A stretch of DNA of 64,000 nucleotides, taken from assembly GCA_050953105.1 (NCBI GenBank), contig JBMNMA010000004.1:186001-250000 (forward strand). The letters are read 5' to 3'. This document shows positions 52,557-61,360 of this stretch, one piece after another. The stretch comes from UBA1206 sp050953105. GTDB lineage: Bacteria; Bacillota; Clostridia; Oscillospirales; CAG-382. The position numbers were made by a program, and so were the translations under genes. How positions within the stretch are numbered: position 1 is the first letter of the stretch; each line of letters opens with the position of its first letter. The notes beneath the pieces were generated by a model. The model saw nothing but the letters and a program-made list of their open reading frames with translations, was not told the DNA's origin and did no database searches.

Positions 52557-53516
52557 TTATTTCTGATTAATAATAACCTCGCCGAGGATATGCAGCCGTA
52601 TAGCAATATAGTCAACCAGCGTTATGCCGCCTTTGCCGTCCACATTTGCAGCCACAAGATTAATACCGGCAAGGGGAGAGGAGTCGAGGACGTGCAATCT
52701 GATTGCCACATAGTCGCTGACGCTTATTGTCCCGTCACCGTTGACGTCCCCCATAATAACCACCGTTGCGGTGTCAAGGAGGTTATTTTTATTATCAAAC
52801 AGCTTTATAACATAGCCGGTGGCAAGGTTCTTGCCGGTGGCGACGGTGGTGCCGTCGGCCTCGTAAACCGTTATATTCAGGTTGCCCTCGTAATAACCGC
52901 TAATTTTTGTCCCCACCGTAAAGCCGGAAACAATGCCCTGATTAAACACAAGAGAACTAGATAAGGCTTCCTTTAAAGTAGCCACAACCGTTCCTTCCAG
53001 CTTGGGGATGACTGTATAAAAGGTTCCGTAGGTTTGGTGCACCCACTTGGCCTGCCCGTCGGATGTAGTGGTAGGTGGTGTTACCACCGAATAGGCGTAG
53101 CCGTTTTGGGTGGTAAGGGAGGGGATGGATTCCTCTACCGTGTCTCCGCACACCGAGCAGGTTTTTTTCCTTGTCCCCGCTGCCGTCTGGGTGGGCTGCT
53201 TTGAAACAATCCATCCGCCGTAGGTATGGCCGAAGGCACATTTGGGGGAATCGGTGATGGTGTAAACCTTTCCCGTTTCGTTAGGGGATTTGGAAACCTC
53301 ATACTTGATGTTAACATTGGACGAACCGGCACTTACCTGAATGCCGTATATATAGCCTTCCGAGGTTGAGGAAAGCTGATAAACCGTCTGGCTTTCCCTT
53401 TTTTCGGTGTCATACCGCATAACCGCATTTGGGGTGTTGTAATACAGATATTTGCCATGTGCAGCCCAAGCCCCGAGTAGCAGCCCTGATATGCCATGGA
53501 GGAGTTTCGAAACCAC
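52557..53516 (-). CDS. C-terminal fragment with dockerin-like repeat
   Basis: A 319-residue open frame (GTG-type start, no ribosome-binding site). It contains a Cys-pair module (KKTCSVCGDTVEESIP, also found in bacterial surface proteins) and two 22-residue dockerin I repeats near the C-terminus: GDVNGDGTISVSDYVAIRLHVL and ANVDGKGGITLVDYIAIRLHIL (each split by calcium-binding Asp positions). Dockerins bind cohesins; no cohesin is in this window. Part of the broken gene above. Confidence 0.7.
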   Translation of the reverse strand: MVSKLLHGISGLLLGAWAAHGKYLYYNTPNAVMRYDTEKRESQTVYQLSSTSEGYIYGIQVSAGSSNVNIKYEVSKSPNETGKVYTITDSPKCAFGHTYGGWIVSKQPTQTAAGTRKKTCSVCGDTVEESIPSLTTQNGYAYSVVTPPTTTSDGQAKWVHQTYGTFYTVIPKLEGTVVATLKEALSSSLVFNQGIVSGFTVGTKISGYYEGNLNITVYEADGTTVATGKNLATGYVIKLFDNKNNLLDTATVVIMGDVNGDGTISVSDYVAIRLHVLDSSPLAGINLVAANVDGKGGITLVDYIAIRLHILGEVIINQK

Positions 53517-53578
53517 GCCATCTGTCGGGTATGGTCAACACAACCGCTTTCGGTATGTTCCGGTCCGCTTGATTAACT

Positions 53579-54321
53579 TCACCCTCTGGATAGCCTGGCT
53601 CGTAATGTAATAGCTATTCTCCAGCATTTGCAAACAGAATGGGGGTGACTAACGTCCGACCAGTAGTAGTTGTCATAGGTTGTGTCATTGCATATAAATT
53701 CATCTTTCCAGTTGTAATGGGGATAAAGATTATCTCCTGGGGCGGTTGACCATGCATTATCACTTTGCATGAAATAATAATGATAAACTCTTCCTGTTGT
53801 TTGAGAATTGCCCCAAGTAGTATCTACATGATACCATTTACCGTCTAACTTAACTAAACTCCACACATGCTTCATATCTGTACTTAATGAATATGAAACT
53901 TCAATACCTAATTTTTTCAAAATAAGAGTATAAAGACCGGTAAAGGCCTCGCACACCCCTACTCTTTCAATAAGCATTGAGTAAATATCGGCATTTTTTA
54001 AAGAATCGTCGTAGTTAAAGTTTATTGCCAGATAATCGTGGATCGCTAAAACTTGTTCCAGCTTCGAAAGGTTTTGTAAATTTGGAATTGAAGTAATAAT
54101 GGTGTTGATCTGATTTTTTACATAATTTTTTGCTGCAGGAATATTTTGCTTGCTCATTTTGTAATTAATTGTTATTTCATTAACATAGTATGTATTACCC
54201 CCATCGGAGGATAGAGCACTATATGCCATTTCGTAGTTTATATAAAAAAAGTCAGGTCTTGTGAATCTTAACTTTTCAAGCAAGGAAGACAGCTCAGGAG
54301 AAGATCCCGAATCACCAGTTT
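53579..54321 (-). CDS. Transglutaminase-like fragment
   Basis: The middle piece of the broken gene, about 245 residues in a single frame. Transglutaminase-like core with Cys (GVCEAFTG), His (KHVWSLVKLDGKWYHV) and Asp (VDTTWGN). The stretch is AT-richer than its neighbours. The C-terminal end (from WRIAIT) runs out of the true frame before its stop. Confidence 0.65.
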
Positions 54322-54524
54322 TTAAAAAGGAATTTTATAGGATAAAACGTTTACACGGTCATTTAGGTTTTCCACCGCCTGCTCTATGGCCTGATAGGCA
54401 TCCCCTGCCGCCGTGGCAGAGGGGGTAGCAGGGGTAAAAACAACACAGCCGAGTATAAACACCAGCACAAGGGCCAGGGACAAACCCCTTTTCATATTTA
54501 TTACTCCCTTCTTATTATCAATTC

Positions 54525-54560
54525 CCCGGAAAGCCAAAGACCTTCCGGGGTTTTTTAGTT
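54525..54560 (+). terminator. Hairpin between metK and the broken gene
   Basis: CCCCGGAA-(AGCCAAAGACC)-TTCCGGGG followed by six T on the plus strand. The T tract faces away from the minus-strand metK; on the minus strand the hairpin has no good T run, so the active direction is uncertain. Confidence 0.55.
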
Positions 54561-54567
54561 CCTGTAT

Positions 54568-55767
54568 TTATTCTAATTTTTCCCTTATGGCTGCAGCCAT
54601 ATCGGTTTCTTCCCATTTCACGTTCAGGTTTTCCCGCCCGAAATGACCGTAGGATGCAAGGGAGGAGTATATGGGCTTTCTTAAGTCCAGCTTTTCTATA
54701 ATAGCCGCAGGACGGAAGTCGAAAAGCTCGGTTACCACCTGGGCAAGCTTTTCGTCGTCGTATTTGCCGGTGCCGAAGGTGTTAACCCTTACCGACAAGG
54801 GACGGGCAACGCCTATGGCGTAGGCTATCTGAATTTCACACTTCTTTGCAACCTTTGCGGCAACCACGTTCTTTGCCACGTATCTTGCCATATAGGCTGC
54901 CGAGCGGTCAACCTTGGTGGGGTCCTTGCCCGAGAAAGCGCCGCCGCCGTGGCAGGCATAGCCGCCGTAGGTGTCAACGATAATCTTACGGCCGGTAAGC
55001 CCCGAATCCCCGTTAGGCCCGCCTATTACAAAGCGTCCGGTGGGGTTGACGTAGATCTTGGTATTATCGTCGAAAAGCTTTTGGGGAAGCACCGGTTTGA
55101 TAACGTGTTCTATAACGTCCTCGCGTATAGTGTCAAGGCTGACATCAGCGGAATGCTGGGTGGAAACCACCACCGCATCCACCCTTACGGGAACTCCGTC
55201 ATGGTATTCCACCGTTACCTGGGTTTTTCCGTCGGGACGGAGGTAGGGAATAATCCCTTCTTTTCTTACAAGGGAAAGCCTTTCGGCAAGGCGGTGGGAA
55301 AGAAATATGGGAAGCGGCATAAGGGATTCGGTTTCGTCGCAGGCAAAGCCGAACACCATGCCCTGGTCGCCGGCGCCTATGTCGTATTTGTCGGTGATGA
55401 CGCCTTCCTTTGCTTCAAGGGCCTTATTAACGCCTAAGGCAATGTCGGGGGACTGTTCGTTTATTGACGTAATTATACCGCAGGTGTTGGCGTCGAATCC
55501 CTTTTCGGAGGAATCGTAGCCGATTTTATTAATTGTTGCCCGGACAATGGAGGGGATGTCCACATAGGACGAAGTGGTTATTTCCCCCATAACCAGCACA
55601 AGGCCGGTGGTTACGGCGGTTTCACAGGCCACCCTTGCCATAGGGTCGTTGGCTATAATTGCGTCAAGGATTGCGTCGGAAATCTGGTCGCAAATTTTAT
55701 CGGGGTGTCCTTCGGTTACCGATTCGGATGTAAAATAGCTTTTAATGAATTCGCTTTTGGCTGACAT
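54568..55767 (-). CDS. metK: S-adenosylmethionine synthase
   Basis: A 399-residue enzyme that makes SAM from ATP and methionine. Signature motifs: GHPDKICDQISDAILDA, GAGDQGMVFGFACDE and GGGAFSGKDPTKVDRS. The frame extends far upstream across the SAM riboswitch, so ATG 55765-55767 is taken as the start; AAAGGACATT lies upstream with a rather long spacing. The gene is governed by the leader at 55831-55990. Confidence 0.96.
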   Translation of the reverse strand: MSAKSEFIKSYFTSESVTEGHPDKICDQISDAILDAIIANDPMARVACETAVTTGLVLVMGEITTSSYVDIPSIVRATINKIGYDSSEKGFDANTCGIITSINEQSPDIALGVNKALEAKEGVITDKYDIGAGDQGMVFGFACDETESLMPLPIFLSHRLAERLSLVRKEGIIPYLRPDGKTQVTVEYHDGVPVRVDAVVVSTQHSADVSLDTIREDVIEHVIKPVLPQKLFDDNTKIYVNPTGRFVIGGPNGDSGLTGRKIIVDTYGGYACHGGGAFSGKDPTKVDRSAAYMARYVAKNVVAAKVAKKCEIQIAYAIGVARPLSVRVNTFGTGKYDDEKLAQVVTELFDFRPAAIIEKLDLRKPIYSSLASYGHFGRENLNVKWEETDMAAAIREKLE

Positions 55768-55830
55768 GGATGAGTAATGTCCTTTCTTTGCTGTTTTTTC
55801 CTCAATAGTATTGGTGGTTATCCCTAATAT

Positions 55831-55990
55831 AAAACAAAAATCGTCTGTGAACACAGACGATATGTTAGCGCCTATGTTCTCATCTTCGAAGGATTTTATC
55901 CTTCGCTGAATTGACACCTTACGCCGCAGGCGGCGCAGGTTGTCGGGCTTCACAGGGCAGTTCCCTCCGCCACTCTTGATAAGAATTTTC
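55831..55990 (-). ncRNA. SAM-I (S-box) riboswitch with terminator
   Basis: Read on the minus strand: TCTTATCAAGAGTGGCGGAGGGA at the 5' end, CCCTGTGAAGCCCGACAACC and GATGAGA near the 3' end are hallmark S-box segments, the last pairing with TCTTATC as P1. An intrinsic terminator follows: ATCGTCTGTG-TT-CACAGACGAT then TTTTTGTTTT (55831-55861). SAM binding should stabilise P1 and termination, lowering metK. Confidence 0.95.
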
Positions 55991-55995
55991 AATAT

Positions 55996-56024
55996 ACTAT
56001 ATCACGCTATTTTTGTTATGTCAA
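55996..56024 (-). promoter_or_regulatory. Promoter of metK
   Basis: On the minus strand TTGACA (56019-56024), 17 bases, TATAGT (55996-56001). Confidence 0.8.
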
Positions 56025-56046
56025 TAATTTTATTGTTAATATAATT

Positions 56047-56074
56047 AAAAATCCGCCTAAAAACGGCGGATTTT
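56047..56074 (-). terminator. Terminator of the AraC-type operon
   Basis: AAAATCCGCC-(TAAAAAAC)-GGCGGATTTT; on the minus strand it is followed by a T-rich run just past the stop codon of the gene at 56089. Confidence 0.82.
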
Positions 56075-56088
56075 ATCGGTTTTTTTCT

Positions 56089-56997
56089 TTACATTATTTC
56101 GGCCGCCCTGCATTCGGCGTCATATGCCGTTTGTAATAGTTCTACTGCTTTTTTACGGCTATCAGCGTCGGACATACCGGAAGTCTTTTTAAGTTCAAAG
56201 GCTTGTATCCAGCTTTCGTAAACCGTTTTATACAGTCCGGCAAGTGTTGCTTCATTGTATTTTTCAAAGAATTTCCAGGCATACCATTTTAACGGCGCAA
56301 AGGTGCCGAGGGCGTATTCCATACCCCAGCCGGCGGCAAGGGATGGATCGTCACTTTTAAGAATGTCAATCAGCCGTTTGTATGCCATAAGGCCGGATGC
56401 GTTATCGCACCATTCCCCGCCGCTTAAATGCGTCTTTGCCAGCGCTTTGGTGTCTTTTACAATATCCTCTTTGGATTTATCTGTTTTTCCGGTTATTGCA
56501 ATTACGTTAAGCATTGGCATTTCCCGGTTGCCAAGTTTTTCGTATTCCAACTCTCCTGTTTCACCGGTAATAGAAAGGTATGTAAAATGCTTTGTTTCGT
56601 CGTCATAGCCGGTTATCAGGCCCCATTCAAGCACACCCATTTCCCAGGACACCACCGGAATACCTTTGTCAATGCTTTCTTTGATTTTGGGTAAAATATC
56701 AAGCCTTGCCTGGTTAAGTACGTTTTCGGGCTGCCAGCAGCAGTTGGCGTATGCCACCTCAAGACCGCCGTTTAATATCCATGCAGGCTGGCGGCCGAAT
56801 TCCCATATACTCGTTTCGCTGGGGCAAAGGTCGGCGGCGATCCACATACGGAAAGCAAAACCGCTGGACGCAACAATATCCTCCGCATATTCGCTGTAGG
56901 GGGAATTTTTAACCGCGCAGGAAAGGGATTTGGCAAAGGAAAAAAGATAGCCGGTGGAATCAAAAACGCCGTTCCATGTAATATCAAGCCTTTTCAT
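56089..56997 (-). CDS. BtrH/C39-like protein of unknown function
   Basis: A 302-residue cytoplasmic protein. The N-terminal part (SKSLSCAVKNSPYSEYAEDIVASSGFAFRMW, split) and GIPVVSWEMGVLEWGLITGYDDETKHFTY (split) fit the papain-like C39_2/BtrH_N fold by eye, with Cys and His-like features; the C-terminus (about 180-302) is helical. It is co-transcribed with the AraC-type regulator, 17 bases away. The family suggests peptide or acyl-transfer chemistry, but no function is shown. Confidence 0.6.
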   Translation of the reverse strand: MKRLDITWNGVFDSTGYLFSFAKSLSCAVKNSPYSEYAEDIVASSGFAFRMWIAADLCPSETSIWEFGRQPAWILNGGLEVAYANCCWQPENVLNQARLDILPKIKESIDKGIPVVSWEMGVLEWGLITGYDDETKHFTYLSITGETGELEYEKLGNREMPMLNVIAITGKTDKSKEDIVKDTKALAKTHLSGGEWCDNASGLMAYKRLIDILKSDDPSLAAGWGMEYALGTFAPLKWYAWKFFEKYNEATLAGLYKTVYESWIQAFELKKTSGMSDADSRKKAVELLQTAYDAECRAAEIM

Positions 56998-57014
56998 AGT
57001 ATTTTCCTTTCTGT

Positions 57015-57842
57015 TTATATCTTTTCAATGGGTATGTAAATGTCCTCGGAGTATGTGCGGCTTTGCTCCACATAGCATTCAAACTGCGGTCCGCCGGTAT
57101 AACGGTATCCGCTTTGGGGCAGCCATGTGGATAAAATATAACGCCAGGTTTTGTGTATGGTGTTTATAAAGTCGCAGTGAGTCGACGGGGGAGTGGGGAA
57201 CAGGGCGTAAAGCCCTCCTTTGACCGCAAGACGGCAGGTGCCGGTTAGGTCCCCTTTTGCCTTCTCGGTTTGTATGCCTATATAATAATTGTTCCGCTTT
57301 TCCTCGTCATTCCACAAAACCACGCCGTAGTCCCTAACAATTTCCCCGCCAGATAAAACTTGCGACAGCTTTTTGGCATTGTATTTGTTCCAAAAGTTTG
57401 GAATATAGTCCTCGTCGCTTTTATAAACCGTAAGGTTAAGGTCGTCTATGGTTACAATTTCGTATGCTACATAGAATTCGGTATTTTCAAAGGTTATTTT
57501 ATTATACAGCTTAAGGCTGTTTTCGGCGGCCCTGTATTCGGTGGGGAGTATATGATGTTCGGCCTTGAAGGCCCGTATAAAGTTTTCCTTTGAATTAAAG
57601 CCGTATTTAAAGGCATGGTCTGATATATGGTTATTTCCCCTTACCATTTCCTTTGCGATTTCCGAAAGTCGCCGTTTTCTTATATAGTCCGCCGGAGTAA
57701 GTCCGGTTAAATATTTGAACAGCCTTAAAAAGTGGTATTTGGAATATCCGCAAACGGCTGCGCAGACCGTAAGGTCAATATCCTGCGTTAGATTTTCTTC
57801 AACATAATCGATAGCCTTTTGAATATGAACCATGTATTCCAT
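57015..57842 (-). CDS. AraC-family regulator with GyrI-like effector domain
   Basis: A 275-residue regulator. Residues about 1-105 are the two-helix AraC DNA-binding domain (AAVCGYSKYHFLRLFKYLTG; SDHAFKYGFNSKENFIRAFKAEH, split). The C-terminal 150 residues are a GyrI-like/AraC_E_bind effector domain (YYIGIQTEKAKG; CRLAVKGGLYALFPT; FECYVEQ). This domain order is that of Rob/SoxS-like multidrug regulators. It is the first gene of a two-gene operon. Confidence 0.85.
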   Translation of the reverse strand: MEYMVHIQKAIDYVEENLTQDIDLTVCAAVCGYSKYHFLRLFKYLTGLTPADYIRKRRLSEIAKEMVRGNNHISDHAFKYGFNSKENFIRAFKAEHHILPTEYRAAENSLKLYNKITFENTEFYVAYEIVTIDDLNLTVYKSDEDYIPNFWNKYNAKKLSQVLSGGEIVRDYGVVLWNDEEKRNNYYIGIQTEKAKGDLTGTCRLAVKGGLYALFPTPPSTHCDFINTIHKTWRYILSTWLPQSGYRYTGGPQFECYVEQSRTYSEDIYIPIEKI

Positions 57843-57954
57843 ATCTTTAACCCATTATATCCTTAATCCACAAGCAACGATTGATAAAAATTGCTGTTTT
57901 ATCCAGTATAACACAGTAATTTTCAGCAAACAAGTGTTTACACACGCTGGCTAA

Positions 57955-57982
57955 ATAAAAAATCCCGCACAAGCGGGATTTA
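57955..57982 (-). terminator. Terminator of the lipoprotein gene
   Basis: On the minus strand AATCCCGC-TTGT-GCGGGATT then TTTTATTTAG, just after the stop at 58006. Confidence 0.82.
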
Positions 57983-58005
57983 ATATTATATATGTAACCT
58001 TTGTT

Positions 58006-58710
58006 TTAATACTCATTGGCTTTATCGCTTTTGCTTATATGCTCTACAACTGATGCATAGCAAATCTCACCGTTGCTTTGATCGTCCACCGGCAGAGCAA
58101 AGTGGTTTATATCAACCACCCCGTGATAGGTGCCGGGGGTGTTATTAACCAAAAACAAATATCTGTCCCCCGTTTCAAGGCTTACATTGTCCTTCATAAC
58201 AGGTATTCCGATTCTTTCATTAAATATGCCGGTGTTTTTTAAAATTTTCCACTGTTCGGCTTCCATGTATCCCTGTTTTCCGCCGATAACACCTATATAC
58301 ACTTTTTCTTTGCATTCTCCCTTGTATTGCTTTTCAACCTCCACCTCATACACGGTATATAGCCACAGGGAGGATTTTTCACCCGAATTACTCGTGGGTT
58401 TCCCCGTCCGTATGTCCACAATGTCAAAGAATACCCGTATAACCTTCCCTTCAAAAATATCCGTGACAGCGGAGGTAATTTCCTCCACGGTTTTATAACA
58501 GGGCCAGCTTATAAAGAAAGGGGTAAACTTAATGTTATCATTCAAATCGCCGTCCCCCGACTCATCGACGCTGCCTTCGTTTGATTTGGCATCACTTTCA
58601 ACCATGGAAATATAACTGCCGTCATCTCCGCCTATTAAACGGCATCCCGGCAAAGCCGCAATCAATGCGGTAACTAATATTAAGGAAACAAACATATAAA
58701 GACATCTCAT
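58006..58710 (-). CDS. Lipoprotein of unknown function
   Basis: A 234-residue protein with signal sequence and lipobox AALPGC at about 23. After an acidic Ser/Asp/Glu linker comes a beta-rich domain (VTDIFEGKVIRVFFDI; YTVYEVEVEKQYKGE; YLFLVNNTPGTYHGVVDI). These segments resemble the 'regulatory domain found in lipoproteins that read cell-surface transit' only loosely; no family can be named. No ribosome-binding site stands out except ATGAGA upstream of the ATG. Confidence 0.5.
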   Translation of the reverse strand: MRCLYMFVSLILVTALIAALPGCRLIGGDDGSYISMVESDAKSNEGSVDESGDGDLNDNIKFTPFFISWPCYKTVEEITSAVTDIFEGKVIRVFFDIVDIRTGKPTSNSGEKSSLWLYTVYEVEVEKQYKGECKEKVYIGVIGGKQGYMEAEQWKILKNTGIFNERIGIPVMKDNVSLETGDRYLFLVNNTPGTYHGVVDINHFALPVDDQSNGEICYASVVEHISKSDKANEY

Positions 58711-59022
58711 AACACCACCCCTGCCAAAGCCGACAATATATGTATGATTTAACCTTGTAAAAAATGCCGCAAATGCATATAAATGCCTTCAATATATAAA
58801 CACTTTACAAGACCTTTTCGTTGTGTCTATATGCCAATGTTTACAAAATGTTAACAAATAAAATCAGGCGGGGTGTCCCGTAAGTGTTTAATCGCATAAA
58901 ATGTATTAACCGGTATGCAATATCCTTTCTTTCTACAAAATTTTCACATATTTTGCATGGCGGCATAATCTGTTACAAGGAAGCCAATTTTTCCGCACAC
59001 ATTACTTAGGAGGAATAAATAT
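58711..59022. promoter_or_regulatory. Intergenic region with sigma-K-like promoter
   Basis: In this AT-rich 312-base stretch a candidate late-sporulation promoter, AC (58946-58947), 16 bases, CATAATCT (58964-58971), fits the sigma-K consensus AC-N16-CATANNNTA except for the last base. It precedes the Cys-rich gene by about 50 bases. The minus-strand lipoprotein start lies at the other end. Nothing else was seen. Confidence 0.5.
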
Positions 59023-59865
59023 ATGATCGACAAAACCCCTCCCCGCTCTTTCTGCGGGAAACCCTCCGACCCTCTTTGCTGCATCAGCGTGAACAAAATA
59101 TTCGACTCCGCGAAAGATAAAGATTGTCTTGAGGACATCAAGGTTCATTTTTGTGACTGCTTTCAGGAGATAATCGACCGCTCCACCGCTATCCGCTGCA
59201 AGAATGTCGAGGTTATTAATACCCATATAAGTCTGGAACCCGTACCCTTCAACAGGGGCTTTTATCAGGTAATCATCCGCTTCTTCTTCTGCGTTACCCT
59301 TGAATGCTGCCTGTGCATGGGCAAGACCGAAATAGTTAAAGGCCTTGCGGTTCACGACAAGAAGATTATTCTTTTCGGTTCGGAGAAAAATGTTTCTGTG
59401 TTCACCTCCGATCCCAAGAATAATACCTTCTGCCCCACTCCCAAGGACTTAAAGTGCAAGACCGAACCCACTCTCCCCACCGTAACGGTAGAGGTGGCCG
59501 ATCCCATTTGTCTGGATGTAAAGGTAAAAGAAAGATGCCATCCCTTCGGCAACTGCTGCATATCCGTAGATGCAATACCCGACGACATAAGGGAATACTT
59601 CGAAGGCAACTTTACCGACGATATCGGATCCAAAAAGGTTTTCGTTACCATCGGTATGTTCACCATCATCCGCATGGAGCGGGTTGTCCAGCTCATACTC
59701 CCCGCTTGCAACTACTGTGTTCCCGATAAGGAATCCACCCCCCACGGCTGCACCGACCCCTGCTCGGTATTCGGCAAAATACCCTTCCCGGTTGGCGAAT
59801 TCTTCCCCTTTGCCGACGATCATCACAAGGACGACAACAAGGGCGGCTGCTGCTTAGGGAAATAA
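59023..59865 (+). CDS. Cys-rich spore-associated-like protein
   Basis: A 280-residue protein with 22 or more Cys residues and no signal peptide. It has two related halves: CCISVNKIFDS...FDCFQEII-like and CCISVDAIPDDIREYFEGNF, each followed by a predicted beta domain (VNTHISLEPVPFNRGFYQVIIRFFFCVTLEC, split; GSKKVFVTIGMFTIIRMERVVQLILPACNYC, split). I recall this type as conserved in endospore-forming Clostridia. AGGAGG stands 8 bases before the ATG. A spore coat or crust role is inferred from the Cys content and the promoter. Confidence 0.6.
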   Translation: MIDKTPPRSFCGKPSDPLCCISVNKIFDSAKDKDCLEDIKVHFCDCFQEIIDRSTAIRCKNVEVINTHISLEPVPFNRGFYQVIIRFFFCVTLECCLCMGKTEIVKGLAVHDKKIILFGSEKNVSVFTSDPKNNTFCPTPKDLKCKTEPTLPTVTVEVADPICLDVKVKERCHPFGNCCISVDAIPDDIREYFEGNFTDDIGSKKVFVTIGMFTIIRMERVVQLILPACNYCVPDKESTPHGCTDPCSVFGKIPFPVGEFFPFADDHHKDDNKGGCCLGK

Positions 59866-59887
59866 TCCTTGAAAAGTATATAAAAAA

Positions 59888-59917
59888 GCACAGCCGGTTA
59901 CGCTGGCTGTGTTTTTT
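59888..59917. terminator. Bidirectional terminator
   Basis: CACAGCCgG-TTACG-CtGGCTGTG followed by six T; serves the Cys-rich gene and, from the other side, lies past glyS. Confidence 0.85.
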
Positions 59918-59922
59918 ATGCC

Positions 59923-61323
59923 TTAATAGGCTATATATTTTTCAATATAATCCTTAACGTCCTCAATCTTTATGCGCACCTGCTCCATGGTGTCCCTGTC
60001 CCTAATGGTAACGCAGCCGTCGGTCTGGGAATCAAAGTCGTAGGTTATGCACAACGGGGTGCCTATTTCATCCTGACGGCGGTAGCGTTTGCCTATTGAA
60101 CCTGCTTCGTCGTAATCAACCATGAAATACTTTGAAAGCTGGGTGTAAAGCTCCCATGCAGGTTCGGAAAGCTTCTTTGACAAGGGGAACACCGCTGCCT
60201 TAAAGGGGGCAAGGGTGGGATGGATGCGAAGCACGGTGCGTATATCCTCGTTGCCGTCGGTGCCTATGTTTTCCTCGTCGTAGGCGTCGATAAGCAGGGC
60301 AAGCATTACCCGGTCAACACCCAGGGAGGGTTCTATAACATAGGGAACATAGCGGCTGTTGTCGTCGGGATCAAAGTAGGAAAGGTCCTCGCCCGAGTGG
60401 GTAATATGGGCGTTAAGGTCGTAATCGGTCCGGTCGGCTATACCCCAAAGTTCACCCCATCCGAAGGGGAAGAGGAACTCAAAGTCGGTGGTAGCCTTGG
60501 AATAGAAGGCAAGCTCTGCCGGGTCGTGGTCCCTGAGACGCAGGTTTTCTTCCTTCATGCCCAGACCAAGCAGCCAGTTCTTGCAGAATTCCTTCCAGTA
60601 TAAAAACCAATCAAGGTCGGTGCCGGGCTTGCAGAAGAATTCCAGCTCCATCTGCTCGAATTCCCTTGTCCGAAAGGTGAAGTTACCCGGGGTAATTTCG
60701 TTTCTGAAGGATTTGCCTATCTGGCAGACGCCAAAAGGAACTTTCTTTCTGGTGGTGCGCTGAATGTTTTTAAAGTTAACGAAAATGCCCTGAGCCGTTT
60801 CGGGGCGGAGATATACCTCGTTCTGGGATTCTTCGGTAACCCCCTGGAAGGTTTTGAACATCATGTTAAACTTGCGTATGGGGGTAAAATCGCTTTTGCC
60901 GCAGCCGGGGCAGGAAACCTGATTTTGGGTAATGTATTCCGAAAGCTGTTCGTTGGACATACCTTCGATATGGACGGAAATATTTCTTTCATTCGCCCAG
61001 TTTTCAATAAGCTGGTCGGCCCGGTGGCGCATCTTGCAGGACTTGCAGTCTATAAGCGGGTCGTTAAAGCTTACCACATGGCCTGATGCCACCCAGGTTT
61101 CCCGGTTCATAAGAATGGCCGAGTCAAGGCCGGTGTTGTAGGGGGATTCCTGAACGAACTTCTTCCACCATGCCTTTTTAATGTTGTTTTTAATTTCAAC
61201 CCCCAAGGGGCCGTAGTCCCAGGTGTTGGCCAGTCCGCCGTATATTTCGCTGCCGCTGAAGATTATTCCCCGGTTTTTGCAGTAGGCGACTATTTTGTCC
61301 ATTGTTTTTTGGGTGTTTTCCAT
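59923..61323 (-). CDS. glyS: Glycyl-tRNA synthetase, homodimeric type
   Basis: A 466-residue class II synthetase, the eukaryote-like alpha2 type. Motif 1 region GIIFSGSEIYGGLANTWDYGPLG, motif 2 area RPETAQGIF and NEITPGNFTFRTREFEQMELE (split), and motif 3 GVDRVMLALL are present. No T-box leader was found in the short gap before it. A 37-base gap separates it from the ABC exporter gene upstream, so they may be co-transcribed. Confidence 0.95.
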   Translation of the reverse strand: MENTQKTMDKIVAYCKNRGIIFSGSEIYGGLANTWDYGPLGVEIKNNIKKAWWKKFVQESPYNTGLDSAILMNRETWVASGHVVSFNDPLIDCKSCKMRHRADQLIENWANERNISVHIEGMSNEQLSEYITQNQVSCPGCGKSDFTPIRKFNMMFKTFQGVTEESQNEVYLRPETAQGIFVNFKNIQRTTRKKVPFGVCQIGKSFRNEITPGNFTFRTREFEQMELEFFCKPGTDLDWFLYWKEFCKNWLLGLGMKEENLRLRDHDPAELAFYSKATTDFEFLFPFGWGELWGIADRTDYDLNAHITHSGEDLSYFDPDDNSRYVPYVIEPSLGVDRVMLALLIDAYDEENIGTDGNEDIRTVLRIHPTLAPFKAAVFPLSKKLSEPAWELYTQLSKYFMVDYDEAGSIGKRYRRQDEIGTPLCITYDFDSQTDGCVTIRDRDTMEQVRIKIEDVKDYIEKYIAY

Positions 61324-61360
61324 ATCAGGTTTCCTTTCGGTTTTTTGTTGTTGCTTTGGT

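Larger units (their letters stand above)
52557..54495 (-). pseudogene. Secreted transglutaminase-like protein with dockerin, frameshifted
   Basis: One gene appears broken into three reading frames. Start ATG 54493-54495 (GAAGGGAGTAATAAAT upstream) gives a signal peptide ending in PSATAAG; the frame then stops at 54322-54324 (TAA). The transglutaminase-like part continues at once in the next frame, and a single extra T in the run CCTTTTTAAAAACT would restore it (KIPFLKTGDS). A second break near 53580-53640 precedes the dockerin-containing part. The core triad Cys (ERVGVCEAFTG), His (MKHVWSLV) and Asp (HVDTTWG) remains. A real pseudogene and base-calling error cannot be separated here. Confidence 0.72.

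Noticed and set aside
52557..53516. Evidence for a cellulosome
   Set aside because: A single dockerin on a broken gene with no cohesin or scaffoldin in the window is not enough.
55768..55992. Longer metK start, adding about 75 codons
   Set aside because: The extension runs through the SAM-I riboswitch and its terminator.
61324..61360. T-box leader before glyS
   Set aside because: The gap is 37 bases and holds only a ribosome-binding site.
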